Assembly: GCA_023053685.1 (NCBI GenBank)
Contig: JALIGW010000002.1
Span: forward strand, 164,068,534 to 164,132,533
Direction of reading: 5' to 3'
DNA from: Diadophis punctatus similis
Taxonomy: Eukaryota; Chordata; Lepidosauria; Squamata; Dipsadidae
Length of the DNA stretch: 64,000 nucleotides
Shown: positions 10,120-20,760 of the stretch, in pieces
Layout: each line of letters opens with the position of its first letter
Numbering within the stretch: the first letter of the stretch is position 1
The notes under the pieces: generated by a model
Told to the model about the DNA's origin: nothing
Databases searched by the model: none
The model's input: only the letters and a program-made list of their open reading frames with translations
Made by a program: the position numbers and the translations under genes

Positions 10120-11602
10120 CAAGTTGCTTCCTGCGAGATCCTGAGCATCTTCCCAGGAAGCCCTGAACTTTTGCAAAGGATTCTCCAGACCAGTTATTCA
10201 TAGCAGGCGCCAATCACATGCACTGTTAAAAATCAGAGTTGAAGTAGAGAGTTTTTATGGGGGTGTTTGCTGTAAGAAACATGTTTTTAGTACAATGATT
10301 GGACATTTGTGCCGGATTTTCCTTGTAGGAAGTTAGATGACAAAATTAGAAGTACGGAAAGTGCTTATTGGCCAAGGCCGTATCTGTATAGGTGCCAAGG
10401 CACATTTCAGATGTATTTACAGAAAGATGTCTCGCTTTAAAAATAACAGCATGGTGTCAAAATGATTAGCATATCTAATTTAGTTGAAGAAGACCCACAT
10501 TCAGATCTTCCTGTAGCCAGAAAACCGTGACTGGATGATCCTGAGAAACTTTACTAAGCCTAACTCTCTAACGGTGGCTACAATTGTCTCCTTGTTTTTT
10601 AAAAAATAAATATAATTGAAGAAAACCATATGGAAGGCAGAAAATAGTTGGGAAAGTTCTCTGAATCCGTTGCTCTACAACAATTCCATTTTATGAGCAT
10701 GTACCCAACAGTAACAGGATGTTTGGTCAGGCGTTGTTGATGCTCAGAATAAACAGAGATGGCTTTTGATCTTGTGAATATTTCTCAACACTGAAATTGA
10801 GATCTGTAGACATTCTGCCCAGGGGTAACAAGGATGTAGGCTTCTTTCCTTTTCGGTATCAGCTTTGGTGGTGTTTATGAATTTTTGCTGTTGTTATTGA
10901 AAAGGCATTGCTTTAGGCGTATGATAAAATTATATACATGCGTTTTCTACCTACTCCCACTTCATAAAGTGGACACAAATTGTAGCTGCACTCAGAGTAA
11001 ATGTAGTGGCTGATTGAACAGTGTGCTTAAAGAAACATTTCAGCCACTATGGGAATGTTAGATTAGCTATACTTGGCAATGCTGAAATAAGTCAGATCTG
11101 AGATAATCAGCTTGATGTTTGTCTGCTTAAAGTTGAATTCCATAGCTATAAAAACAAAACTATGGCTTAGCTATTCCCTGACCTATATGTTCATGCCTCT
11201 TCCAATAATTCACATTGTGTTTGGAAGCAAGGAATAGATGTAATTCCAGATACAGGTCAGACCCAGGAGGCGCTGAGGGAATTAATGTTACAATCTTCTC
11301 ATCTTTTGGGTGAGGCTGACTAAGAGAGACAACCATGACTTGGGAATTCATTTCAGTTTCTTTGACTTTTCTACGTACAGATGGACCCAGAAAGGGAGGA
11401 TTTGATTGCATGCGCTGAATAAAGAGGTGAACCTAAGATCAAGCAACTTTTTTTTCCAGGGAAAAGCTAACATCCTGTGTCAGCCTGACTAGGGCTTGAA
11501 GTATGGTAAACAGAGCATCTGTCATAACCGCATCCTCACACTGCTGTCCAGCAACCTCCGTCATCAGGAACAAGCACTTCACAACAACTTGACAAGAAGC
11601 AG
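10120..11602. other. Unannotated stretch
   Basis: No repeat or exon recognised in about 1.5 kb. Confidence 0.4.
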
Positions 11603-11735
11603 ATGGCAGCTGCAGGGGCTGCAGCTCCATTCCCGCTGTTTGGCAGCCTCTCCTTTCTCTCTGCTCTAGGCTTGGTCCTTGGAAGCGCTTGGATCGCAGC
11701 ATCCTCACCAGCTTCCTCCATCAACACAGCGAGAG
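11603..11735 (+). CDS. Candidate first coding exon with signal-peptide-like start (weak)
   Basis: An ATG followed by G opens a 44-codon segment that is Ala-rich, then strongly hydrophobic ('LFGSLSFLSALGLVLGSAW'), then small and polar ('IAASSPASS'), like a secretory signal peptide with its cleavage zone. It runs straight into a good splice donor, AG|GTGAGC, at 11735/11736. No downstream exon, promoter or homology was identified, and the opposite strand is also open (11751-11536), so this may be chance. I do not recognise the protein. Confidence 0.15.
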
Positions 11736-12071
11736 GTGAGCATTGTGCCATGAAGATGGAGGGAGAGGTAGAAGCTAATTATAGCACGGGTAATCTATGA
11801 AGCCAACTTCAAGCAGAGACGCAGCAACCCTCCAAAACGAACAAGAAACTTGTTTCTTCTCTCCCCCCCCAGCTATCACATTTGTTACATGAAATGGGGG
11901 AACAAGAGAAGGAAAAAATGGCAAAGAGATTTTTGTAGCATTTTTCAGACCCTGAAAGGCAGTGCTGGTTAAGATATCAGCAGCAATATGCTTTGCGTTA
12001 GAAGCCCTGCTGAGACTTAGAAACTTTCCAGATACCCTAATTTCAAAGTGTAATATGCACTCCTGATATAC

Positions 12072-12133
12072 TTTTCTCATATTATCAACAATCAAATCCT
12101 CATTTTCTCATATTATCAACAATCAAATCCTCA
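12072..12133. repeat. 31-bp tandem duplication
   Basis: The unit beginning TTTTCTCATATTATCAACAA and ending CAAATCCTCA occurs twice in a row (12072-12102, 12103-12133) without a mismatch, so the duplication is recent. It lies in otherwise unannotated DNA (11736-12629). Confidence 0.95.
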
Positions 12134-12621
12134 ATAGCTCTGCATTCACTTTTGTTATAGCTGAGCCTTCTAAGTTCTAAATCCATAGTTAGATTGACAG
12201 ATTCAAGACTGGGTAACCATTTGGAAATTATATAGATCAGAACCTCAAATGGGTAAGGTCTTTGTTTCAGGAAGCTTACCAAATGCATTATATTCAGCCC
12301 GAGAATAAATTTGGATTGATGCATGAAAAATAACAGCCAAATTTGGGAATGAGCTGCAATGAGTTCAAAGACATTATACCATTGTTCAAATAATTTCCAA
12401 AGGAGAGGAATCTTCAAATGTAGAAAAGAAAAATGAAGAGCAGGGTTCAAGAATTATTTGTTATTGATGGTGGCATCTATAGCTGTTTTCCTCACTGCAA
12501 CAACTTCTTTTTTTTAAAAGCCGCCTAAAGCACAATGTTTATAAATCGGTATTTGGCTAAGGAGACATATGATCGCTTAACAGGCCAAGTTTATGTACAT
12601 TGAGCTGTGAATTGGACTATG
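12134..12621. other. Unannotated stretch
   Basis: A 116-aa minus-strand frame (12450-12100) crosses it. I recognise no domain, and part of the frame is the tandem duplication. Confidence 0.4.
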
Positions 12622-12629
12622 GCTATGAT

Positions 12630-12894
12630 CAGCAGTAAAATCTACTTACCTTCCCTACTGGTTCGGAAGCACACGCTTTGTGTGCGCGCGCACCACTGTC
12701 ACGCATGCTTTTTCACCCTCTGCGCATGCACAGAAGGCTTTGCGTATGTGCAGAGGATTAAAAACAAGAAAATAGTGATGTCCAGGTGGGTGGGCGGAGC
12801 CTCACACTGCCGCCGCTACTGGTTTTTTGAACCACCAGCGGCCGCCGCTACCGGTATGCCCGAACCGGTACGTACCAGTAGGATTTCACCACTG
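12630..12894. mobile_element. hAT MITE, 265 bp
   Basis: Ends CAGCAGTAAAATC and GGATTTCACCACTG, with a perfect 8-bp target duplication GCTATGAT (12622-12629, 12895-12902). The interior is CpG-rich with CTCTGCGCATGCAC and ACCGGTA blocks also seen in 16392-17024, 50320-50959 and 53675-54041, so these form a related group. Confidence 0.9.
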
Positions 12895-13183
12895 GCTATG
12901 ATGTTACTTACACTGCAGATCTGAATTGACTCAGTATCACTTCCTTTCCCCTTGGAGCTCTAGGAACTTCCATTTCTATAATGGACGAAAAAGCATTGGG
13001 CTACATCCCTATATAAAACATGTAAACCTGGATTTCAGTATTATTGAACAAATCAGATTCCACATGCACTGCTAAGACATAAGGTTCATATGTCATATCT
13101 GTGGAGATTCTAGGTTAGGTGTCTACTCAGGTGATCCTGAGGACATAGATAAACCTCCAAGTGGCCTCAACAACTCTCTAAAA

Positions 13184-13319
13184 CAGGGGTGGCCAAACTA
13201 TGGTTATTTGAGGACCTGTGGACTTCAACTCCCAGAATTCCATGCATGCATGGCTAGCTCAGGAATTCTGGGAGTTGAAGTCCACAGGTCCTCAAAGAAC
13301 CATAGTTTGGCCACCCCTG
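13184..13319. mobile_element. Palindromic hAT MITE, 136 bp
   Basis: Ends CAGGGGTGGCCAAACTATGG and CCATAGTTTGGCCACCCCTG are exact inverted repeats. The 8-bp target duplication CTCTAAAA is perfect (13176-13183, 13320-13327). Low divergence between arms suggests a fairly young insertion. It has the same inner arm as 1101 and 8589 but different outer ends. Confidence 0.92.
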
Positions 13320-13389
13320 CTCTAAAACAATGCAAATGGCCAGCTGTCTGCAAGGAATATAAAACCTTCCATTCCCCAGCATCCAGTCA

Positions 13390-13472
13390 GAGCTGAAGAA
13401 GCTTCTTGGATGACAAGCGAAATGTCCTCGAAGAAAAGACAAGAAAATTCAGTTGCCTCTTGAAAAAAGTTC
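13390..13472 (+). repeat. Single arm of foldback repeat family I
   Basis: The segment with GAAGAAGCTTCTTGGATGAC and GCGAAATGTCCTC matches one arm of the inverted repeat at 24741-24877. Its class is uncertain. Read through, it gives an 'SETSSRKD'-like peptide, which could be a retroelement C-terminus. Confidence 0.5.
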
Positions 13473-13776
13473 ATATGTCATGCTGTGTCAAAAAACAACC
13501 AATGAAGTATGTTATGTCTTAGTTCTCTGTGTAAACCAGGCCATTGACTAGAGATAGAGAGAGAGAGATTGTATGGGATGTGGCAGGGAACTTGAAAAGG
13601 TTCAGGTTATTCCTAAATTTAATTCCCAGAACTGGTTATGGCAGCCTTCCTCAATCAGGGATCTTTTGGCTGTATTAGGACTTCAAATGCCTAGGCAAGT
13701 TGGTTGTAGGCTTGGAGTTATGGCAGTTGTACCACAGAACACTTGGAAACTGCAGCAGGGAAAGATTGCTTTAGAG

Positions 13777-13843
13777 CAGGCTGAGGAATTCTGGGAGTTG
13801 AAGTCCACACCTTAAGGTTGTTGAAGTTGAGAAAAAAACATTG
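13777..13843. mobile_element. Half-length palindromic MITE (one arm deleted)
   Basis: The 67-bp insert begins CAGGCTGAGGAATTCTGGGA and continues with one arm of the palindromic hAT MITE family. It is flanked by CTTTAGAG/CTTTAGAC (7 of 8), so it is a deletion derivative still carrying its target duplication. Confidence 0.65.
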
Positions 13844-13851
13844 CTTTAGAC

Positions 13852-14588
13852 AAATCTGTTACAATGAAACAGTTTGTTCTGATACTGATACAGTACAATC
13901 CTGTGCAATGGTGATTTTTAGGAAAGTCATCTGCTACAGCCAGACAGGTGGCTGACCTAAAAACAGCCTTAGATGGTTAAGGTGCTGATTCACATAAATA
14001 TCATACGAGGTGGATGTGGACATTGATGGGACTCAATGAAGTACGGGAAAGAAAGCCCTGTGTGAAAGTCACTGTGAACCAGATAAAAGTTTCTATTTAG
14101 CTGAAGGCTTAAGCTATCTTCTGAACTGGGATCCTTCAGTTGATTTGGGTGAAAGGGTCCAGGACGGAACCAGGCAGAAGAAAGCTCACCTCAGACTACA
14201 GTCAGATGGTCCTATTTAAAAGTCTTCTGCTAGGAAAGTATGCCTAAGAAAGAAGGAAGCTTATAAACCAGGAAATAACTACAGCACTTCCCCCACCCCA
14301 CCTCTGAGATCTGGTTCAATTTTTTTAGTTTGAGCTCAGCAGGATATTTATTATACCCAGTCCACGCTCAAACAATTATTATACTACGAAGCTGCTCATA
14401 TAAGATGAATGGACTGTGCTGAATATGTATATATATATTAAAGTATGAGTTCAGCATGAGTGTATGGAGGGATTTGTTGGTGTTCATATGAGCAGCATAC
14501 AAAAAAACAAGCAAAATAAAAACAATGTCCGGGAACGAGATCAGCATTACGTATTGCGTCTCAACAGCTAGCCTATGAACAATGGTAT
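13852..14588. other. Unannotated stretch
   Basis: Nothing recognised apart from a short AT run near 14428. Confidence 0.45.
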
Positions 14589-14832
14589 AGCAATAGCAAT
14601 AGCACTTAGACTTATATACCGCTTCATAGTGCTTTACAGCCCTCTCTAAGCGGTTTACAGAGTTCAGCATATTGCCCCCAACAATCTGGGTCCTCATTTT
14701 ACCGACCTCAGAAGGATGGAAGGCTGAGTCAACCTTGAGCCTGGTGAGATTTGAACAGCTGAACTGCTGAACTAGCAGTCAGCTGGAGTAGCCTGCAGTA
14801 GCTGCATTTAACCACTGCGCCACCTTGGCTCC
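14589..14832 (-). mobile_element. tRNA-derived squamate SINE, family A
   Basis: Same head-to-tail structure as the copy at 2086. On the minus strand it starts AGGAGCCAAGGTGGCGCAG and ends in the TATTGC tail. It includes the extra GCTACT/CTGCAGGC segment in the head that the 2086 copy lacks. Confidence 0.85.
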
Positions 14833-15216
14833 TGACTTCCTGATATCCTGACTTCATGTCATATTAAAAGATATGAAGTAAAAATGACTGAAAGTAATGT
14901 TTTGAGCAAACAACAGTCAAAGTCTCTCCATTGTGTACAGGTAAACTGAACTTGTTTTCTGCTCCTCTGTTTCTGTTCCTTTGAAGGCTGACTCTCAACT
15001 CTTCTCCACAATGCTGCTGCCTGTCATCCACACGTCAGAGCCCTTCCTGTAAGAAACAGAGAAAAGAACTGTCGATCACCAGGAATCAGAAAAGGACTAC
15101 CTTCCCATATATCAATCACCATTTCTTTACTTCTTCTGAATATTGCCAACTAGACAGTCTTCATATTAATACAGCCAACCTGGAAATTCTATGGCTATTG
15201 ACAACATTGGATTGAT
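14833..15216. other. Unannotated stretch
   Basis: Nothing recognised. Confidence 0.45.
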
Positions 15217-15218
15217 TA

Positions 15219-15891
15219 CCATATTTTTCGGACTATAAGATGCACTGGTGTATAAGACACACCAAGATTTCGAAGAGGTAAGTAAGAAAAAAAGTTTTTG
15301 CCCTCCCCGGCCCCCAGGAGCACTCTGCAGGCCTCCCAAACCCTCTGCGTGCCCCATTTTCCACAAAAAACGGGCCCATTTTCACCCATTTTTGCAAAAA
15401 ACAAGGTGCAGAGGGTTTGAGAGGCCTGCAGAGTGCTTCTGGGGGCTGGGGGAAGGCAAAAACGTACCCATTTTTGCAAAAAAATGGCCTGTTTTTTGCC
15501 AAAATGGGGGCGTTTTTGCCTTCTCCCAGCCGCCAGAAGCAATCTAAAGGCCTCCCAAACCCTCTGCGCACCCTGTTTTTGTGCAGAGGGTTTGGGAGGC
15601 CTGCAGAGTGCTTCTGGGGGTTGGGGAAAGCAAAAACGCCAATTTTTGCAAAAAACAGCCCGCTTTTTGCCCATTTTTTGCAAAAACTGAGGTGCACTCT
15701 GCAGACTTCCCAAACCCTCTGCACGCCCCGTATTTGCGAAAAAATGGGAAATCCCCGTTTTTTGAAAAAATGGGATGCGGGGGCGGGGCTTCTGGAGGCC
15801 AAAAATGGCTGTTTTCAATGTATAAGACACACCAACATTTCCACCCTCTTTTAGGGGGGGGAAAGGTGCGTCTTATACTCCAAAAATATGG
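15219..15891. mobile_element. TA-flanked DNA transposon of alternating inverted modules, 673 bp
   Basis: The ends are CCATATTTTTCGGACTATAA and an inverse end TACTCCAAAAATATGG, flanked by TA (15217-15218, 15892-15893). Inside, a GC-rich module (CAGAGGGTTTGGGAGGCCTG and its complement) occurs five times in strictly alternating orientation: minus 15301-15355, plus 15406-15464, minus 15511-15573, plus 15581-15639, minus 15691-15730, separated by CCCATTTTTGCAAAAA-type spacers. Long open frames on both strands (up to 204 aa, 15830-15216 minus) are by-products of the repeats, not a transposase. The shared ends with 35853-36484 define a Tc1/mariner-like non-autonomous family. Confidence 0.85.
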
Positions 15892-15894
15892 TAT

Positions 15895-15898
15895 CTAT

Positions 15899-15941
<43 letters not shown>

Positions 15942-15979
15942 TTCGTTCATTCATTCATTCATTCATTCATTCATTCATT
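15895..15979. repeat. Compound (TTTA)n(TTCA)n microsatellite
   Basis: TTTA units to about 15942, then TTCA units to 15979, starting two bases after the TA of the preceding transposon. Confidence 0.95.
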
Positions 15980-16383
15980 TAAAAAAGCAGTGTCACATTA
16001 AAGGGCAATTCAAGACTGCATGGATGAAGTCAGCAGGAATTGAGCTGGACAATAGATTGTCTTTATCTTTGGGCAGTTATGGGAGAAAATGTTGTTTACA
16101 TATATGTGAGGCAATTGGTCACCCTCATTAGTTTCACATAAGAAATGCCTGGGTTGTGGTCAGAACTAGGCAAGGGGATACTTATTTCAAGTACTTTTGA
16201 TGGCTAGAAGGTTGGGCCAGTCTCTCTTCCCAATTTTTAGTCCTTTAAACAAATCAATCATTACCTGTATCAGATCAGGACAGAAACCCACCAAATCTAC
16301 ATGAATGAGCATAGGCCCCATCCCCACTGGAAATGTACTGAGCAAGCAAGGAAGAAATATCTCCCTATTGTTTTCTATAGTAC
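15980..16383. other. Unannotated stretch
   Basis: Nothing recognised. Confidence 0.45.
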
Positions 16384-16391
16384 ATACTACA

Positions 16392-17024
16392 CAGGGGCGG
16401 GTTCCTAATTTTTTTACTACCACTCTGTGGGCGTGGCTTATTTTGTGGGTGTGGCTTGCCAGCCATGTGACCGGGTGGGCGTGGGCATCGGGAGCTTGGC
16501 AGCAGCCGGAGAAGCGGGGGGGGCATTGCCCACCCGCAATGCAGCCCCCCGCAGCAAGATGGCGGCGGTTCTTCTAGGAGGCTCCATCCGGCCTGAATGC
16601 TTCTCCCCATTCGATGATCCTAGGCTCCTGCGGCCCATTCCCCCTCCCCTCAGCAGCTCAAGAAGCCTCAAACATGCGAAAATGCCTAGGATCATCACCG
16701 TGTGTTCGTGGCTTCTCGGACTGCTGAAGGGAGGGGAATGGAGATAGCTCCTGCCGCCCGTTCTTTCAGGGTCTCACGTGCTCCCTCAGCCATCCTCCCC
16801 TGCTTGGACTCACTGTGGGGTAGAAAGGCAGCTAATGCGCAGTGCCCGAAGCTTGGCTTCTGAGCATGCGCAGAATAAATTTTTTTTAAAAAAGTTAAAA
16901 AAATTTTTTAAAAAAAACTGGCGGTGCCCAGGCATTGGCAACTGACCGCACCGGTACTGTGATGTCAGCAGCGGGCCGCTACCGGTGCTATAGAGTGGAC
17001 CGCACTGGTAGGAACCCATCACTG
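16392..17024 (-). mobile_element. Long hAT MITE, 633 bp
   Basis: Ends CAGGGGCGGGTTCCTAATTT and GTAGGAACCCATCACTG, with 8-bp flanks ATACTACA/ATACTATA (7 of 8). It is the same element as 50320-50959 in opposite orientation. GC-rich and CpG-rich interior with GATGATCCTAGG, GCGCATGC and ACCGGT blocks and a poly-A/T patch near 16880-16915. It has no transposase; the frames of 80-120 aa across it are repeat by-products. Confidence 0.92.
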
Positions 17025-17032
17025 ATACTATA

Positions 17033-17368
17033 CCACTATGACACATATTGCCTCTCAATGTAAAATCTTTATTTATTTGTAACAGGATAGTAACACATAG
17101 ACAAAGATATTTCAAAATAGTAACATAATAAATAGTGCAAACTATCAATAAAGCCCCAAAATTCTCCACAGTAATATGAAGTAAAGTCTACAAACACACT
17201 GGTTTCTGGACAATTAGCTGGTCCAGGTATGCAAAACTTCAATTTATATGAATTTGCAGACTATGTTCATGTATTTGGAAATAAGCCTCCTTAAACTCAC
17301 TACTTGTAAATGTATGATTGTGATGTGAAACACAAGATTGGATGAGCTATTAGACTTGCTATCTCTCC
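17033..17368. other. Unannotated stretch
   Basis: AT-rich; nothing recognised. Confidence 0.45.
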
Positions 17369-17450
<82 letters not shown>

Positions 17451-17451
17451 C
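17369..17451. repeat. (TTTC)n microsatellite
   Basis: About 20 pure CTTT units, a polypyrimidine tract. Confidence 0.97.
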
Positions 17452-17739
17452 CTTCAGTAACTGGTTCTTTTGGTCCTGTACAAAGTATTAACCAACAGAG
17501 TCTGTACTAAAGATCTGCTGATAAAATGAATCCAGGGACATTGTGAGTCACAGTTTGTTTTCTGGGCAATGTTGGTTTTCTCCCCTCCCCCCTCAGAATG
17601 GCTTCCTTAATGCATAATTCTCATCCCCCCCCCCGCCCCGCCAAGAAGGAACTGCTTTTCAAAGAAAAAGTGCTACTTTGGCAAGAAGGAATTGATCTGT
17701 TCCTTTGATGCTCTGACAACTAAATGGTGTTACTGCCCC

Positions 17740-18789
17740 AATGTACAACTGGCGGACGGAACTATCTGAAGCCATTGGATAAAGTCATCCAAAACTTTGG
17801 GGTGTGGCATCATCAAAATGCTGATGACGCCCAAGTTTATCTCATCATCCCATACTGTCAACATCCTGTCCCTATGCTTGGAGGATGGAAAGGTCTGGAT
17901 GGAAGAGAATGGATGAGCACGGAACCCTAATAAGGTGGAATCATCGTTTATATAATGGGGTTCTCTGCTTATCTATGGATGGGTAGGCACTGTCCTTGAA
18001 AGAACATGTTCACCATTGGGTGCTCCATCTGCTCCTGTTTGAATGGCAGATGAAGGACGTGACTAGCAGAACATTTGCCCAACTTTAGCTGGTGCACCTT
18101 TTTCAACTCTACCTGGTGCAAGAAGACCTAGCTACAGTAATTCATTCAAGTGCTGTCACCACTTGATTGGATTATTGCTTTGCATGGGACTACATTTGAA
18201 GAATGCTTGGAAACCACCAAGCTTGTATTGGATCAGGTAAGTTACCAGTTCTCAACATTTGGAACATGTAATCCCCGTGCTGCAGGCTCTGCACTGATTA
18301 TTGATTGCCCATGTGTGATTTAAAATGCTGATATTGAACCGTAATCCTCTTCGAGTCATGGCTTCTCCCAAATAGATTGGCTCAAATTGTCAGATTTTGT
18401 AGGAAAACATCCAAGAGTGATTCTATACCCTGGAAGGCAGGGATTGCTATACTTCTTTTTAGCAGCTCCGTTGCTTTGGAACGGGTCCCATTGAAAAATT
18501 CCCATTCCCTCCTTCCCTCCCTCCCTCCATGACCTTTAGGAAACTATTAAAAATGACTAATTCAGAAAGCATTTTCACAATCATGCTAACTAAAATTAGT
18601 TAATCTGAAAAGTGATTCATTGAAATTCTTGCACCACTTCTATTATTTCACTCTCTCTCATTTAGTTATTGCACCTAACACTGATGCTCTATATTGTTGT
18701 TTAAATGGTTATTTCATTGTATTCACTGCAAGTTGCTGAGCGTCTATTGACTATGGCAGAGTATAAATCCAATAAACCAACCAACCAAC
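17740..18789 (+). pseudogene. Decayed CR1/L2-type LINE, RT to 3' end
   Basis: Near 17750-17850 the frame reads 'LKPLDKVIQNFGVWHHQNAD' then 'DAQVYL', an altered form of the reverse-transcriptase active-site region (YADD changed to NADD). Further along, 'LDYCFAWDY' (about 18160-18200) matches the LDYCNxLY motif, and 'FRKLLK' near 18535 the C-terminal end. The order agrees with the intact LINE ORF2 at 58853-55875, but stops and frameshifts are frequent. The 3' UTR ends at 18768-18789 in an (AACC)n tail. An old inactive copy, facing right. Confidence 0.75.
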
Positions 18790-18920
18790 AAAGGCTTGGA
18801 AAATCCGGGTGAACACTAGATAGCACCAAAGATTTAGAATTCTCTGTATTTCTTTGGTGCCATCCAATAGTCATTTATTAATTCATTTATCTGTTTATTA
18901 AATGTATATATTTTTACTTT

Positions 18921-19166
18921 TGTTTTATTATTTGTATCCCACCTTTATTATTTATATAAATAACTCAAGGTGCTGAACCTACATAATACTCCTTCCTCCT
19001 CCTATTTTCCCTATAACAACAACCCTGTGAGGTGATTTTGGGCTGAGAAAGACAGTGACTGGCCCAAGGTCACCCAGCTGGCTTTCAGGCCTAAGGCAGG
19101 ATCAGAACTCATAGCTTCCAGGTTTGTAGCCTGGCTCCTTAACCGGTACACCAAACTGTGCTGTCC
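18921..19166 (-). mobile_element. tRNA-derived SINE, family B (MIR/CORE-like body)
   Basis: On the minus strand: tRNA-like head (GTACCGGTTAAGGAGCCAGG, B-box-like GAGTTCTGATCC), then GGGTGACCTTGGGCCAGTCA and CACCTCACAGGGTTGTTGTT in the body, and a LINE-like tail with CACCTTGAGTTATTTATA and AATAAAGGTGGGATACAAAT. This arrangement is common in squamate genomes; the family name is not certain. Confidence 0.8.
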
Positions 19167-20483
19167 ACCTCATACTACAAAGCAACTCTTGAGTGGCTTT
19201 GTAATGGACACAAGTGATGGAATATAGAAATAACACGTTTCCCTTGTTCTTGCCCCTTACATGCAGATGCCACACCCATGAAATCACCTGAAGTGGAAAT
19301 TCTGCCAAAATAAAGATAAAGTTCCATTAAAGAGAAATGTATAATATAAACCATGAAACCAAAATAAGGTCTTGCTGGTCCAGGTCACCAATGGAAAAAT
19401 AAAAAGAAAGAGACCATATTTATCTACATACAAGGCAGCCAAGAGCATAAGTAGCAGTGAGACCTATGAAATTTAAAAGACCTCCAATTGATTGTCTTTT
19501 TTTTTCCTTTCAAAAAACTCTGAATAGAAAGCAGATAATATTATAAGCCTGTTCTAGGTTCAGCAGAATTCGGCACAGATACTATTCCTGTTTGATTCCA
19601 TCCTGTCCCTCCCTCAAAGCTAGCCATGAATGTGACCCACAAGGCTCTATGGAAAAACAAACACTCCCTTGATCCCAGGCCCAAATCAAGTTCTCAGATG
19701 ATTGCCCTTGGGAAGTTGAAGTCATGGATGAATTGTCCCCACATTCCCTTAACTGGAGTGCGGCTGGGCATCCTACAGCACTTGGAGCAGAAGCATCCCT
19801 CGGGAAGTCATTCCAGTTCTGATGCTGGATGGGAAAATTATTGAGGACATTCAAGACAGTTTGTAAATAGTCCTACAGTTATCTCCACATTCTGTGGGAA
19901 AGATGGAAGTTCATTTTTCCACCCAAGATGGTGACTATAAACAGAATCTAAGTAGAACGTTGCGTCTGCCTTGTGAAATTCATGAATTGCTACTGCAGCA
20001 AGTCGCCATGGGAAGGAAGAGAGAACATAGTGCTGGCTGGCCTGTCACAACTTCTCCCAAACCTAAACCATCAGCTTAAGGTTGAAGCTGTATTCTTAGC
20101 CTCAAAGTTATGGGAGATGTAGCCCCAACACTTTCATCAGAACAACTTTAGAGAAGATCAATGTATTTCAGTCTTCTTGCACAAATGAAGACACCTAGTG
20201 AAATAGTGACAACTTTCTAAATACACTCACTGAAACACCTCAGAGATAGCCTGGGAGCTGATGCGTGTTATCTCTCTGTGTTCATTTATAATATGCAGAC
20301 TGGCTTTCCCCCCCCCTGTAGCACATAAGTCAGGTGATCTATTTGTCACAAAAGATGGCAAAGACTGGGAGCAGCAGCGCTAGGATATTAGGAATATTGG
20401 TACTCAAGTAAATCTGCATATTGCTTGCCTTTAGGGAGTGGATAGAGGAATAGACCAATTGTTCATAAATAGGTATTGGCATA
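19167..20483. other. Unannotated stretch
   Basis: About 1.3 kb without a recognised repeat. The frames of 60-90 aa have no domain features. Confidence 0.4.
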
Positions 20484-20491
20484 GGTTAAGG

Positions 20492-20752
20492 CAGTGGTTC
20501 TCAACCTTACTAATGCCAACCCCACCCCCATGCCCCCACTGCGCCCTACCCTGCCGCCGTGCCCGCCACCGTGACTCCCGCCCCGCCGCCGCCATTTGGG
20601 TTCTTTTACCCTCTACGCATGCGCAAAGGGTTCTGGGCATGTGCAGAGGGTAAAAGAACCCAAATGGCGGCATCCGGGTGAAGTCTCCCGACTCCTGTGA
20701 AAGGGTCATTCGACCCCAAAAGAAGTTGCGACCCCCAGGTTGAGAACTGCTG
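20492..20752 (-). mobile_element. SPIN-like hAT element, non-autonomous, 261 bp
   Basis: The right end reads TCATTCGACCCCAAAAGAAG, TTGCGACCCCCAGG, TTGAGAACTGCTG, the reverse of a SPIN-type left end (CAGCGGTTCTCAACCTG, then GTCGAATGACC). The left end is CAGTGGTTCTCAACCTTACT. The 8-bp duplication GGTTAAGG is perfect (20484-20491, 20753-20760). The middle is a palindrome of CTCTACGCATGCGC with CAAATGGCGGC arms and contains no transposase. It is the inverted partner of 45681-45946. Confidence 0.88.
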
Positions 20753-20760
20753 GGTTAAGG

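Noticed and set aside
12100..12450. 116-aa minus frame as a host gene
   Set aside because: No recognisable domain, and part of it consists of the recent 31-bp duplication.
15216..15830. 204-aa and 189-aa minus-strand frames
   Set aside because: They repeat the module of the TA-flanked transposon and show no transposase motif.
16427..16747. CpG-rich block as a second CpG island
   Set aside because: It is the interior of the hAT MITE 16392-17024, found again at 50320-50959.
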